Positions 35,035 to 43,528 of a stretch of DNA of 64,000 bases are shown piece after piece; the stretch's first letter is position 1, and the number at the start of each line of letters is the position of its first letter. The notes beneath the pieces are model-generated. The model did not search any database. It worked only from the letters and a program-made list of their open reading frames with translations, and was not told the origin of the DNA. The position numbers and the translations under genes were made by a program. The DNA is from Clostridiales bacterium (GTDB lineage Bacteria; Bacillota; Clostridia; Peptostreptococcales; Anaerovoracaceae), in contig QXXF01000005.1 in assembly GCA_009911365.1 (NCBI GenBank), positions 62,001-126,000 on the forward strand. Reading direction: 5' to 3'.

Positions 35035-36498
35035 ATGAAATCCATTCGAATGGGTTCTTTGATGATCGTATTGGTGCTGGCTGTCCTAACTTTTCCAGCA
35101 TCAGCTGCTGGGACAGAGCAGGAAGGCGGGCCAGAGCTCCAGCCCATGATAAATGAAAAAGACGTTACTAGCAGCGAGGGGCAGGATGTATCAGGAGGGG
35201 AGGCAAAAAAGATCGTCAGTTTCCAACGGCTGCCTTCTGATATCGAGTTTCAGACGGGGATCGTGAGATCCAATTTTGCGCCAATGTTGCCAAAGGCTCT
35301 AACCGTGCGATGGATGGAAGATGGGCAGCAGGAAGAAGCTGTCGTTTCCGTGACATGGGGATCCGACCCAGCTTATGATCCAGATAAAGCGGGCAAATAC
35401 GTGTTCACGCCAGTGCTGCCCGAGGAATATCGAGTAGAAAGCGGTGCGTCACTTGAGATCCAGGTGACGCTGAGCAAGGAAAAAACCACTGTTTCTGGGC
35501 TGGATCTGACGATGAAGAAAAAGGCCCGTTTCAAGCTCACAGACGAAATCACCGTGGAGCCTGCTTATGGAAGGAGCGTCCAGCTGCAAATGAAGGTAAA
35601 AGGTCATTGGATCACAAAGAAGAATCAGACCTTAGCTAATGCGAAAAGCGATACATTTACCCTCACTTATGCTAATGACTGGTGGAAGACGGAGCGTTCC
35701 CACTGGCGGCTGATCATTGAGGAAAGCCAGGAAGGGACTGCTTATACGAGCCCTGCGGTGACGGTTTCCACTCAGAGATTTTACCAGACTCCAGGGAAAT
35801 ATTTTAAAATCAAAAGCACGATCTCTACGAGGAAATCAGGATATACGTTAAAGCCGGGAATGTCCGGTTATAAAGTTTACAAAGTTCAAAAACGGCTGGG
35901 CTGCTATCAGGGCAAGGCCAAGTACACGGCTGCTACGGTCAAAAAAGTCAAGCGCTTTCAGAAGAAAAAGAAGCTGAAAGCCACTGGCAGAGTCAATAAG
36001 GCCACTTGGTTAAAGATGGGGTTCAGTGAAAAGGATTGGTATTACATGGATTCCTACGTGACACCTGTCAAGGTGAATCCAACCAGCACAAAGGCGGATC
36101 ATATCAACGCCATGGTGGAAACTGCGAAATCTTATGTGGGGACCCGCTATATATGGTGCGCTTCCGCAAAACAAAAACAAGGTGTGGACTGTGCGGGACT
36201 GGTGATCCAGTGTCTTTACGCCGCGGGTATCGATCCGCTGCCACAAGGGAGCCATGTGTACGCTTACAGTAAAAACGAGTATACGACCAGAAAGCTGTGG
36301 GCCAGCAAGAAATTCAAGCATGTGAAGTATTCTCAGAAGAAAAAAGGGGATATCATCGTGTACCATAACGGAAAAGGCATTGTGAACCACGTTTCGTTGT
36401 ACATCGGCGGCGGCAGAGAGATCGAAGCCACTCCAGGGATCACCAGGTACAGTAAGGCAGGCGGCAGAGTAAAGGGCGTGTTGCGCCCGATCATCTGA
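35035..36498 (+). CDS. Secreted NlpC/P60 cell-wall peptidase with peptidoglycan-binding domain
   Basis: 487 residues from the ATG at 35035. Signal peptide (about 1-25, ending SAAG), an Ig-like stretch (residues ~55-150, including VRWMEDGQQEEAVVSVTWG), a second beta domain, a putative peptidoglycan-binding segment (about 275-335: KVYKVQKRLGCYQGKAKYT and ATGRVNKATWLKMG), and a C-terminal NlpC/P60 domain with catalytic cysteine in GVDCAGLVIQCLYA and histidine in IVNHVSLYIGGG. It should cut peptide stems of the wall. The gene is preceded by the solo LytTR regulator and its own short AT-rich leader. Confidence 0.88.
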   Translation: MKSIRMGSLMIVLVLAVLTFPASAAGTEQEGGPELQPMINEKDVTSSEGQDVSGGEAKKIVSFQRLPSDIEFQTGIVRSNFAPMLPKALTVRWMEDGQQEEAVVSVTWGSDPAYDPDKAGKYVFTPVLPEEYRVESGASLEIQVTLSKEKTTVSGLDLTMKKKARFKLTDEITVEPAYGRSVQLQMKVKGHWITKKNQTLANAKSDTFTLTYANDWWKTERSHWRLIIEESQEGTAYTSPAVTVSTQRFYQTPGKYFKIKSTISTRKSGYTLKPGMSGYKVYKVQKRLGCYQGKAKYTAATVKKVKRFQKKKKLKATGRVNKATWLKMGFSEKDWYYMDSYVTPVKVNPTSTKADHINAMVETAKSYVGTRYIWCASAKQKQGVDCAGLVIQCLYAAGIDPLPQGSHVYAYSKNEYTTRKLWASKKFKHVKYSQKKKGDIIVYHNGKGIVNHVSLYIGGGREIEATPGITRYSKAGGRVKGVLRPII

Positions 36499-36535
36499 CA
36501 GCCAGCTAGATTTCAAAGAAAATTCCTATTTTTTC

Positions 36536-36564
36536 TTGCAATTTCAATGGGTTTGTAGTATAGT
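36536..36564 (+). promoter_or_regulatory. Sigma-A promoter of rpsB-tsf
   Basis: TTGCAA (36536-36541), a 17-base spacer, TATAGT (36559-36564). The leader to the rpsB ATG would be about 136 bases. Confidence 0.75.
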
Positions 36565-36619
36565 TATTTGTGGTTTCGTCCGTTTATGGGCGAGCGCAAA
36601 AATTTTATTTAAATACGCA

Positions 36620-36680
36620 CACCGTACCACCTGAAGGAGGGTGCCGGCCAGGTCGGTTTTCTTTAGGGGACATACGGTGG
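36620..36680 (+). other. Structured rpsB leader RNA (candidate autoregulatory site)
   Basis: CACCGTA (36620-36626) pairs with TACGGTG (36673-36679), enclosing at least two small hairpins (CACC/GGTG at 36628-36643 with an AAGGAGG-like loop, and CCG/CGG at 36644-36656). A multi-branched leader is consistent with regulation by uS2, as known for rpsB leaders in other bacteria. I do not recognise a named motif. Confidence 0.5.
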
Positions 36681-36706
36681 AGGCAGAAAACCAGGAGGAA
36701 AAAAAC

Positions 36707-37492
36707 ATGGCAGTAATTTCAATGAAACAATTACTCGAAGCAGGTGTGCATTTTGGACACCAAACCAGAAGATGGAACCCGAAAATGGCTCCTTACATTT
36801 TCACAGAGAGAAACGGCATTTATATCATCGACCTGCAGAAGACTGTGAAAAAAATCGAAGAAGCCTATGAATTCATGAAGGAAGTAGGTGCTTCCGGCAA
36901 ACCGATCCTGTTCGTAGGAACGAAAAAGCAGGCTCAGGCTGCGATTGTGGACGAGGCGAAGAGATGCGGGCAGTACTACGTGAACCAGAGATGGTTGGGC
37001 GGAATGCTGACAAACTACAAGACGATTTCCGCTAGGATCAAGAGGCTGAGAGACATCGAAGCTATGGAAGAAGATGGGACATTCGACAAGCTGTCCAAAA
37101 AAGAAGTGGGTAAGCTGAGATTGGAACTGGAAAAATTGGAAAAATTCCTGGGCGGCATCAAAGACATGAAAGGCATGCCAGGAGCGGTTTTCATCGTGGA
37201 TCCAAAGAAAGAAAAAATCGCGATCAAAGAAGCGAGAATCCTTGGTATTCCAATCGTGGGCATTGTAGATACCAACTGTGACCCTGATGACGTGGATTAC
37301 ATCATTCCAGCCAATGATGACGCCATCCGTGCGGTAAAACTCATCGCTGGCAAGATGGCGGACGCTGTAATCGAAGCGAACCAGGGCGAAAGCTTTGACG
37401 AGGGAGAAACAGAAGGCTCCGCGGAAGCTGCGGAACAGGAAGTGCCTGAAGAAGAAGCCACTGCAAAAGCAGAAGAAACCACGGAAGAATAA
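36707..37492 (+). CDS. rpsB: 30S ribosomal protein uS2
   Basis: 261 residues from the ATG at 36707 with AGGAGG upstream: [50 protein letters not shown] and [18 protein letters not shown]. The C-terminal ~35 residues form an acidic Glu/Ala tail. tsf follows by 18 bases. Confidence 0.98.
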   Translation: MAVISMKQLLEAGVHFGHQTRRWNPKMAPYIFTERNGIYIIDLQKTVKKIEEAYEFMKEVGASGKPILFVGTKKQAQAAIVDEAKRCGQYYVNQRWLGGMLTNYKTISARIKRLRDIEAMEEDGTFDKLSKKEVGKLRLELEKLEKFLGGIKDMKGMPGAVFIVDPKKEKIAIKEARILGIPIVGIVDTNCDPDDVDYIIPANDDAIRAVKLIAGKMADAVIEANQGESFDEGETEGSAEAAEQEVPEEEATAKAEETTEE

Positions 37493-37510
37493 TCGAGGAG
37501 GATATAGAGA

Positions 37511-38437
37511 ATGGCAGTAACAGCACAATTAGTAAAAGAACTGCGCGAAATGACAGGCGCAGGCATGATGGATTGTAAAAAAGCTCTGGTAGAGACTGAT
37601 GGAGATATCGATAAGGCCATCGAACTGCTGAGAGAAAAGGGCCTTTCCAAGGCTGCTAAGAAGGCAGGAAGAATCGCTGCCATGGGTCTTGTGAAAACCG
37701 CATTCGCAGCAGACGGAAAAACCGCAGCGATCGTAGAAGTAAACTCAGAAACAGACTTTGTGGCAAAGAATGAAGATTTCGTGACCTTTGTGGAAACACT
37801 GGCAAACATGGCCCTGGAAAATGATGCGGCTGACATGGACGCATTCATGGCTCTGCCGTATGAAGGCGAAGGCACTGTGAAGGATGCGCTGAACAACAAG
37901 ATCGCTACCATCGGTGAAAACATGAACATCCGTAGATTCCAGAAGCTGGCGGCACCAGGAGTTGTTTACACTGGATATATTCATGGTGGCGGCACCATCG
38001 GCGTTATCGTTGGTCTGGAAACAGAGGCGACTGCGGAAGAGATCGCAGTGACTGGTAAGGACGTAGCTATGCAGGTGGCTTCCATGAGCCCGAAATTCCT
38101 GGACGAGTCCCAGGTGGATCCGGCTTGGCTGGAATCTGAAAAGGAAATTGCCAAGCAGCAGCTGCTCAATGAAGGAAAGCCTGAAAAAATGCTGGAAAAA
38201 ATCATTCCTGGCAAAGTGAAGGCTATCCTGAAGGAAGTCTGCCTGGTAGACCAGAAGTTCGTTAAGAACGGCGATCTGACTGTGAAGCAGTATGTGGACG
38301 AAGCTGGCAAAGAGCTGGGCAAAGACATGAGAGTCGCTGAAATGGTTCGCTTTGAAGTAGGCGAAGGCATTGAGAAGAAAGAAGAAGACTTTGCGGCTGA
38401 AGTAGCGGCACAGCAAGCAGCGGCGGCGAAGAAGTAA
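37511..38437 (+). CDS. tsf: Elongation factor Ts
   Basis: 308 residues: UBA-like N-terminus (LVKELREMTGAGMMDCKKAL), the core TDFVAKNEDFVTFV and a conserved dimer region with IPGKVKAILKEVCLVDQKFVKN. It recycles EF-Tu-GDP. pyrH and frr, which usually follow, are missing; an accessory region begins right after it. Confidence 0.98.
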   Translation: MAVTAQLVKELREMTGAGMMDCKKALVETDGDIDKAIELLREKGLSKAAKKAGRIAAMGLVKTAFAADGKTAAIVEVNSETDFVAKNEDFVTFVETLANMALENDAADMDAFMALPYEGEGTVKDALNNKIATIGENMNIRRFQKLAAPGVVYTGYIHGGGTIGVIVGLETEATAEEIAVTGKDVAMQVASMSPKFLDESQVDPAWLESEKEIAKQQLLNEGKPEKMLEKIIPGKVKAILKEVCLVDQKFVKNGDLTVKQYVDEAGKELGKDMRVAEMVRFEVGEGIEKKEEDFAAEVAAQQAAAAKK

Positions 38438-38550
38438 ACTTATCCTTCGAAAGAAGCGACCATTCAAAGCTAAAAAATAAGGTTTTGACCGTGAAAGCAG
38501 GTCGAAACCAGCAGATTCGCAAGAATTTTGAATGCTTTAAAGGGTTTTGA

Positions 38551-38605
38551 GGTATCCAAATTGTATTTTTTCAGACAATTGGAACCTTGAAACCTTTTTT
38601 GCGTT
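38551..38605 (+). terminator. Probable terminator downstream of tsf
   Basis: CCAAATTGT (38557-38565) can pair with ACAATTGG (38576-38583) around a T-rich loop, and a T-run (CCTTTTTTGCG) follows about 15 bases later. Moderate. Confidence 0.4.
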
Positions 38606-39150
38606 TTTGGGTTTCCGCCAAATATCGTTTATTACCATCGAGTACCGTTAATTTTTGAGTATTACTCAAATCGAATTTTGAGTAATTTGAATGTAAGTTA
38701 CTGCGGCGAAGTTTACACAAAAAATCATGTGGAAATCTCCGCTACTTTAAAATTTTGACTTGAGGGTCGGCAACATGACCATGTTTGAGTCAGGGTTTCA
38801 TTGCGTTAAACTCCCTTATAAAACAATCAAAGATTTTAGCCCTAGTCAATCAATATCCATTACGTTGATAACGGAAGAGCGATATGGTTAAGGGGTGCGT
38901 CATAGGAGGAAAAAACATAATAGCATGAATCGTTAAAAAACAAAATATTCAGAATTAAACCTTGCTAAAGAAGAATGGCAAAGATATAATGAATTGACAA
39001 TCATTTAGATAAAAATTTCAAAGTAGAAGGGTTTAACATCTGGCAACCTGCCGCATTAACAAAAAGTAGGGATGTGGTGAATAGCCTGTGGTAGTAAAAA
39101 GCATTGTGTGAACTGGCATGGCATTTTAAGATAAGTTGGAGGTTTATTGT
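38606..39150. other. Gene-poor AT-rich region with palindrome and ORF remnant
   Basis: A perfect palindrome TTTGAGTATTACTCAAA (38654-38670) is followed by another half site (TTTTGAGTAATTT, 38677-38689), like an operator. From 38925, after AGGAGG, a broken frame reads MNR-stop-KTKYSELNLAKEEWQRYNEL, then, one base out of phase, LDKNFKVEGFNIWQPAAL to a stop near 39095. It looks like a decayed small gene of unknown family. No intact gene is seen. Confidence 0.4.
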
Positions 39151-39576
39151 ATGAGGAAAGGAATCACCATAATCATTTTAGTCAATTTAATATTTATAAT
39201 TGCCCAATTGCGGTATTTTAGTTTAGCGATCCTATATGCGCAAACCCATTTGTTTATGGAGGGTTTTATGGAGGGTTTCATGGAGTTTTGGAACCAGCTT
39301 CCCGGAAGTCCGAAAAACGATCCGCTGGATTTGGGTGCCTCCCAAATCCAGCGGGGCAGGGGAGATCAGCAGAAATTCAGTTTGCTCCAGCACTTTATCG
39401 CCAACCCAAAATCAACACTTCCCGCCTCTGGAAGGCGAAACCGTACTGGCGGATTTTTTCCGCGGGAACGCCTTTGGCCTCCAGAGCCGCAGCGTATTTC
39501 TTTTCCTCGATCTGCGCCAAGGCTGCGGCGGCCGTTTCCTCCAGCGTTTTCTCGTCTTCCGGGTCGTGCGTTTTGA
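39151..39576 (+). pseudogene. Small membrane peptide gene, probably truncated
   Basis: ATG at 39151 with GGAGG 8 bases upstream. The first ~45 codons give one membrane helix (ITIIILVNLIFIIAQLRYF) and a MEGFMEGFMEF repeat. From about codon 80 the frame is merely antisense to the end of the AAA-ATPase-like gene (39395 on), so the native gene probably ended or was cut earlier. A similar helix-coding stretch occurs at 43350-43397. Could be a short hydrophobic toxin or leader peptide; unproven. Confidence 0.35.
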
Positions 39577-41113
39577 ATTCTAAAATCATGGCGTCGTCCT
39601 CCGTGCGCAGCGGCTCCAGCATCACGTCGTACCTGCCGAACCCGCTTTCCCTGTTGGAGGTCAGGACGTATCTGCCGGAAAGCTCCACCATCAAACCCAA
39701 GACAAAGCCGTGGTAGAAGCGTTCAGGTTCCGACCTTGACGGTTTCTTCCCCGTGTCGAAATAGCTGAAGGTGTCCAACGCCACTTCGTTCATGTATTTG
39801 TTCATGGCCTTCAAATCATCGGAGAGCAGTGCCTGGATGAAACGATTGTAGCTCCGGGGTTCCCTTCGGAACCAGTCCCGCACCATGGAACGGAACATGC
39901 GCCGCACCTCTTTGTTGGTCAGTGCCAACTCGTACCTCGGGCCGTCCAGGTCGTCCTCCCCTTCAGGGCGCGATTCCTTTCGAACCACTTTCAAATACCC
40001 GCTGGCCAAAAGAAGGCTCCAGACGGCCTCTTCGCTCGCGTCCAATTTGTCGTACACGATCTGCTCGTCGATGGCGGTGACGATGGACCCTCCGCGAAGC
40101 AGGGACTCGAAGTCCCGCTTGATTTCCTCGCCGCCTTCCCGGATCAACTTGTCCGCCAGGTCGTTGGAACTGGAATTCGCCCAGTAATCTTCCACTTCCT
40201 CGGCGTCCAGGTAATTGGAGATGGACCAAGGGTTGTAGATGTCCGTCTTGTTCCCGAAGGTGAAACCGTCGTACCAGGCCTTCACCTCATCTTTTCTGTC
40301 CGAAAGCCCGTGTTCCTCCAGAGCGGCGAAGACCTCCTCCTCCGTGAAACCGAAGCAGTCCGCGTATTTGTCAGAAGTGGTGGTCACCACTTTCAAATTG
40401 TTGAGGCCGGAAAAGCTGGATTCCCGGCTGACCCTGGTGATCCCCGTCAGCACGGCCCGCTCCAAATACGGGTTGGTTTTGAAGGTGGCACTGAACAGGT
40501 TCCTGGTGAACTCCGCCAGTTCGTCCCAATAACCGCTCACGTAGGCCTTCTGCATGGGCGTGTCGTATTCGTCCAACAAAACGATGGCTTTCTTTCCGTG
40601 GTGGCGGGACAGATAGTCCGACAACGCTCGTAGAGAGAAGGCCGCTTCGTTGTCCCCCATGTCGATGGACACTTCGCGAAATTCAGTCTTTTCCGCGTCG
40701 CTGAGCAAATCGGTCTCCAGCAAAAAGTCGAACTTTTTGTACAATCGCCGGATGATCCGGCAAATCCCTTCCCGAGCCTGGGAAAAGGAGCGTTCCTTGA
40801 CGTCCGCGAAGCTGAGGAAGATCACCGGATGGGTCCCCTGCAGCTCCCGGTACGTTTCGTGTTCCCAGATGGAAAGCCCTTGGAACAAATCGCTCCTTTC
40901 CGCGTAATCCGTGGAAAAGAACTTTTCCAGCGTGCTCATGTTCAGGGTCTTTCCGAACCGCCTGGGCCGGGTGATCAGCGTCACCTGGTCCTTGTTTTCC
41001 CACCACTGCCGGATGAAATCCGTTTTGTCAACGTAGAAAATCTCTTTAGTTCGTATCTGCTCGAAATCTTGATATCCGATGCCGATGGTCTTTTTCATGT
41101 CTCTTTCTCCCAT
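39395..41113 (-). CDS. AAA-ATPase-like / PD-(D/E)XK nuclease family protein (intact)
   Basis: 572 residues. The ATG at 41113 or 41098 (MKKTIGIGYQDFEQIR) both fit; the second is typical for the family. N-terminal AAA-ATPase_like part with Walker A LITRPRRFGKTLNMSTL near 45, Walker B ILLDEYDTPMQK (here IVLLDEYDTP), sensor-like TGITRVSRESSFSGLNNL, and a C-terminal PD-(D/E)XK_9 nuclease-like domain with YDVMLEP and the ExK strand MILEFKTH. Functions are unproven; copies multiply in genomes, suggesting mobility or defence. The only full-length member of three in this window and clearly GC-richer than its surroundings. Confidence 0.88.
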   Translation of the reverse strand: MGERDMKKTIGIGYQDFEQIRTKEIFYVDKTDFIRQWWENKDQVTLITRPRRFGKTLNMSTLEKFFSTDYAERSDLFQGLSIWEHETYRELQGTHPVIFLSFADVKERSFSQAREGICRIIRRLYKKFDFLLETDLLSDAEKTEFREVSIDMGDNEAAFSLRALSDYLSRHHGKKAIVLLDEYDTPMQKAYVSGYWDELAEFTRNLFSATFKTNPYLERAVLTGITRVSRESSFSGLNNLKVVTTTSDKYADCFGFTEEEVFAALEEHGLSDRKDEVKAWYDGFTFGNKTDIYNPWSISNYLDAEEVEDYWANSSSNDLADKLIREGGEEIKRDFESLLRGGSIVTAIDEQIVYDKLDASEEAVWSLLLASGYLKVVRKESRPEGEDDLDGPRYELALTNKEVRRMFRSMVRDWFRREPRSYNRFIQALLSDDLKAMNKYMNEVALDTFSYFDTGKKPSRSEPERFYHGFVLGLMVELSGRYVLTSNRESGFGRYDVMLEPLRTEDDAMILEFKTHDPEDEKTLEETAAAALAQIEEKKYAAALEAKGVPAEKIRQYGFAFQRREVLILGWR

Positions 41114-41543
41114 GGGTTTTGCCCCTTTCCGCTGTTTTCACAGACATATTGCAGGTTACGGCACTCTTGCCCGTGACTACGTTTCTCGTCTTACTGCTAT
41201 TGTACCACAAAAGGAGCGAGGCAAGGAAACTTAATTTTCGACATCCCGTCTGTGACCAAGCTTTTAGACGGAACAATTGGCATGTTTTTCTTGAAATTAT
41301 ATCCGTATGTGGTATATGATAGTGTTAACTGGATGTAGCGCACGACAAACACCAAATGGTTATGAAGGATTAGACTGAAGGGGAAAATGAACCTGTTAGG
41401 TTTTGGACAGGGAAGTTAACGTTAGCCCTTTTTATGTTGGAAATCAATTTAATGAACCGTTTTCTACTGAGAAGAAAGTACGGAGAACAATGAAAAACTA
41501 CTTGCCAAGAGTGCCAATTTTCAGCTTTTCATAAATCTAGGTT
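41114..41543. other. Intergenic region, no gene recognised
   Basis: Contains the upstream side of the AAA-ATPase-like gene and the downstream side of the XRE gene. No convincing ORF or RNA. Low-GC and irregular, like the rest of this accessory region. Confidence 0.4.
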
Positions 41544-41798
41544 TTACGATTCATCTGTTTCTATAATAGTGATGCCCTGAAAAAAATCATCATAACTAAT
41601 ATGATAGACTTCCTTCAAAGCGGCTAGATCAGTAATCTTAATGTTGCTAAGGCCACATTCTATCTTTGCGTATGAAGAACGAGAAAGTGAACTCCCCAAA
41701 AGCTGCATTTTATCGGTCAACGCTTGTTGCGTGAGTCCGCTTTTGTTACGTAAGACACCTAAATTAGCCGTAAACGTATCGTTTATCAAAAGTTTCAT
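41544..41798 (-). CDS. XRE-family helix-turn-helix regulator A
   Basis: 84 residues from the ATG at 41798: NLGVLRNKSGLTQQALTDKMQLLGSSLSRSSYAKIECGLSNIKITDLAALKEVYHISYDDFFQG, a single cro/CI-type domain with the two-helix motif LTQQALTDKMQ. About half its residues match the second XRE gene at 42002. An inverted repeat TCCTATAT...ATATAGGA upstream (41871-41904) may be its operator. Confidence 0.85.
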   Translation of the reverse strand: MKLLINDTFTANLGVLRNKSGLTQQALTDKMQLLGSSLSRSSYAKIECGLSNIKITDLAALKEVYHISYDDFFQGITIIETDES

Positions 41799-41870
41799 GT
41801 CATACCACCATTTGCTCCGAGATAGAACTTTTCTGTATTGATTATATTCATGAAAAATCGCAAGAAATGA

Positions 41871-41904
41871 TCCTATATATAGATAAAATATTAACGATAT
41901 AGGA
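41871..41904. promoter_or_regulatory. Inverted repeat upstream of XRE gene A
   Basis: TCCTATAT (41871-41878) and ATATAGGA (41897-41904) are exact inverted repeats with an AT-rich centre. Placed 70-105 bases before the gene start; likely operator or hairpin. Confidence 0.4.
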
Positions 41905-42001
41905 TAAAGCACTCGTGTACGTAGAATATTATCAATAGGGGAGTTTCCCCATAAAGTAGTGTCCGCTTCCTGATATGCGGCTTACAACTTTAATCCCGAT
42001 T

Positions 42002-42256
42002 TTATAAGTTTTCTGTCTCTATGACGGAAACGCCTTCAAAAAATTTGTCATAGCTGACACCATAAATTTCCTTTAAGGCGACAAGATCAGATGCTTTGAT
42101 ATTGCCGATTCCCAATTCCATCTTGGAATAGGTTGACCGAGCTAAGGTGCTTCCCAAAAGCTCCATCTTTTTTATTAATTCGCTCTGAGATAATCTGTTT
42201 TGGCCTCGTAAAGCGACCAGATTACTGGCAAATTTTTTATTCATCAAGATTTTCAT
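42002..42256 (-). CDS. XRE-family helix-turn-helix regulator B
   Basis: 84 residues, same length and layout as regulator A: NLVALRGQNRLSQSELIKKMELLGSTLARSTYSKMELGIGNIKASDLVALKEIYGVSYDKFFEG. A tandem duplication in the same direction, 203 bases apart. Recognition-helix residues differ (SGLTQQALTDK versus NRLSQSELIKK), so target sites have probably diverged. Role unknown; controls for accessory or mobile genes are typical. Confidence 0.85.
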   Translation of the reverse strand: MKILMNKKFASNLVALRGQNRLSQSELIKKMELLGSTLARSTYSKMELGIGNIKASDLVALKEIYGVSYDKFFEGVSVIETENL

Positions 42257-42325
42257 AACATGTCACCAATTGATTCTGAATAGAGCAGCCATGCGGTTAT
42301 TGTAACCACAGATTATAAAGACAAC

Positions 42326-42871
42326 TTACAGAAATAAATGGCGTATCACATATACGATAGCATCGGCGGCCAGGATGATGGCTAGCGAACCTGACAGGAT
42401 CCCAAGGGCTTTTGCCGATAGTTTATCAGTAAACTTCTCAAACAAAGGCTGAACAGCATACATGAAGATCATACCGCCTATGCCAAAGCGAATGCTTGGA
42501 TTCAAGGCAATGCGTCCTTGGAAATTGAACGAGAATCGCTCGTAATTCCACATCCAGCTTCCGGTGGTCCATTCCATGATGTAACTGCCGATCAATTCCA
42601 TGCCCGTTGCGACTGCGACAATACCCAAAAATACGATGATCGGCGTAATAGAAATCTTGCGAACTCGGATCTTTTTTTCTTTTAATTTTTTCAAGCACAG
42701 GATAAAAGCTAGTGCCCCCACCCCGTATATAATGCAATAGGGTCCAAACAGAGTCCCCCGGTTGGAAAATCCCCATCGATAAATGAAAACTTCCAGCACC
42801 ACCTCATAGATCCATCCTATGATAGAATAGAACATAAAATAAATGAAATATTTTTCTAATGTTTGTTTCAT
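42326..42871 (-). CDS. Putative ABC-transporter type IV permease family (PF06541)
   Basis: 181 residues from the ATG at 42871 (GGGAGGATTT upstream). Four to five membrane helices; signature FYSIIGWIYEVVLEVFIYRWGFSNRGTLFGPYCIIYGVGA near the N-terminus and WNYERFSFNFQGRIALNPSIRFGIGG later, typical of the uncharacterised CmpB-like family. No ATPase partner nearby, so transport function is doubtful. Confidence 0.8.
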   Translation of the reverse strand: MKQTLEKYFIYFMFYSIIGWIYEVVLEVFIYRWGFSNRGTLFGPYCIIYGVGALAFILCLKKLKEKKIRVRKISITPIIVFLGIVAVATGMELIGSYIMEWTTGSWMWNYERFSFNFQGRIALNPSIRFGIGGMIFMYAVQPLFEKFTDKLSAKALGILSGSLAIILAADAIVYVIRHLFL

Positions 42872-43227
42872 CAAATCCTCCCTGATCGTTGAAAAGGCAA
42901 CTGGTAAGCTACTTTCAAGCATGGATTGTCATAGGAAAACGCTACGATTTTAACTCATTTACTATACCAAAAATAGGGACTGATGTAAATGATTTTTCAC
43001 ATTTTCAAATCATAGGTAATGTTTGAGGGATGCTTTGAAATTTCCAGTATGTTCAAGGATAGTCCCGCCTGTACGGACGGGGACGATTTATGATGCGGCC
43101 CTGCGAAAAAAAAGGCCACCAAAAGCGAAGAAACAAAAATCTGGCCGCAGAAGCAGGCCAAGATCAAAACTTAAGTTATAATTTAAGAATTGGGCGCAGG
43201 AGTAAAAAGTAAGGGGCTGATTTAGAA
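42872..43227. other. Intergenic region with a GC hairpin
   Basis: Mostly AT-rich with no gene. GTCCCG (43064-43069) pairs with CGGGGAC around CCTGTACGGA, a terminator-like hairpin without a T-run. Nothing else recognised. Confidence 0.35.
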
Positions 43228-43425
43228 ATGGACAAAACTGATACGAGGGAGTATAATTCTCATTAAGACAATTTTGCTAAAAATGAATGGATTTTCACAA
43301 AGAGCATACTTTTGTATATATCAAAGAAAGAGGGAGTCATTATCGCTATTTTAGTCAATTTACTGTTTATAATTGGCCAATTGTGGTATTTTAAAACGAG
43401 GATTATCCGTGTGGTGGTGGAATGA
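43228..43425 (+). pseudogene. Small membrane-peptide remnant (second copy)
   Basis: From ATG 43228 a 66-codon frame has one in-frame TAA after MDKTDTREYNSH, then DNFAKNEWIF and a membrane helix GVIIAILVNLLFIIGQLWYFKTR. The helix DNA (43350-43397) is nearly the same as at 39173-39220. Internal initiation at TTG 43312 could still give a 37-residue hydrophobic peptide. Unknown family. Confidence 0.4.
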
Positions 43426-43528
43426 GAATTGATACTTGTCAGTTTATTAAATCATCATTGAGAAAAAAGGGAACATGCGGGATTAAAAAACAACGAATCG
43501 GTTAGAACGTTCAAAGGAGGATACAACT

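Noticed and set aside
39108-39128. -24/-12-like promoter before the small membrane gene (TGGCATGGCATTTTA)
   Set aside because: The -12 GC is missing, and both elements deviate from consensus.
39290-39576. Extension of the small membrane gene into a 141-residue protein
   Set aside because: The last part is antisense to the well-supported AAA-ATPase-like gene and has the biased composition of a shadow frame.
41470-41540. Second -24/-12 promoter (TGGCAC on the minus strand)
   Set aside because: The GC of the -12 element is two bases too close to the GG of the -24 element.
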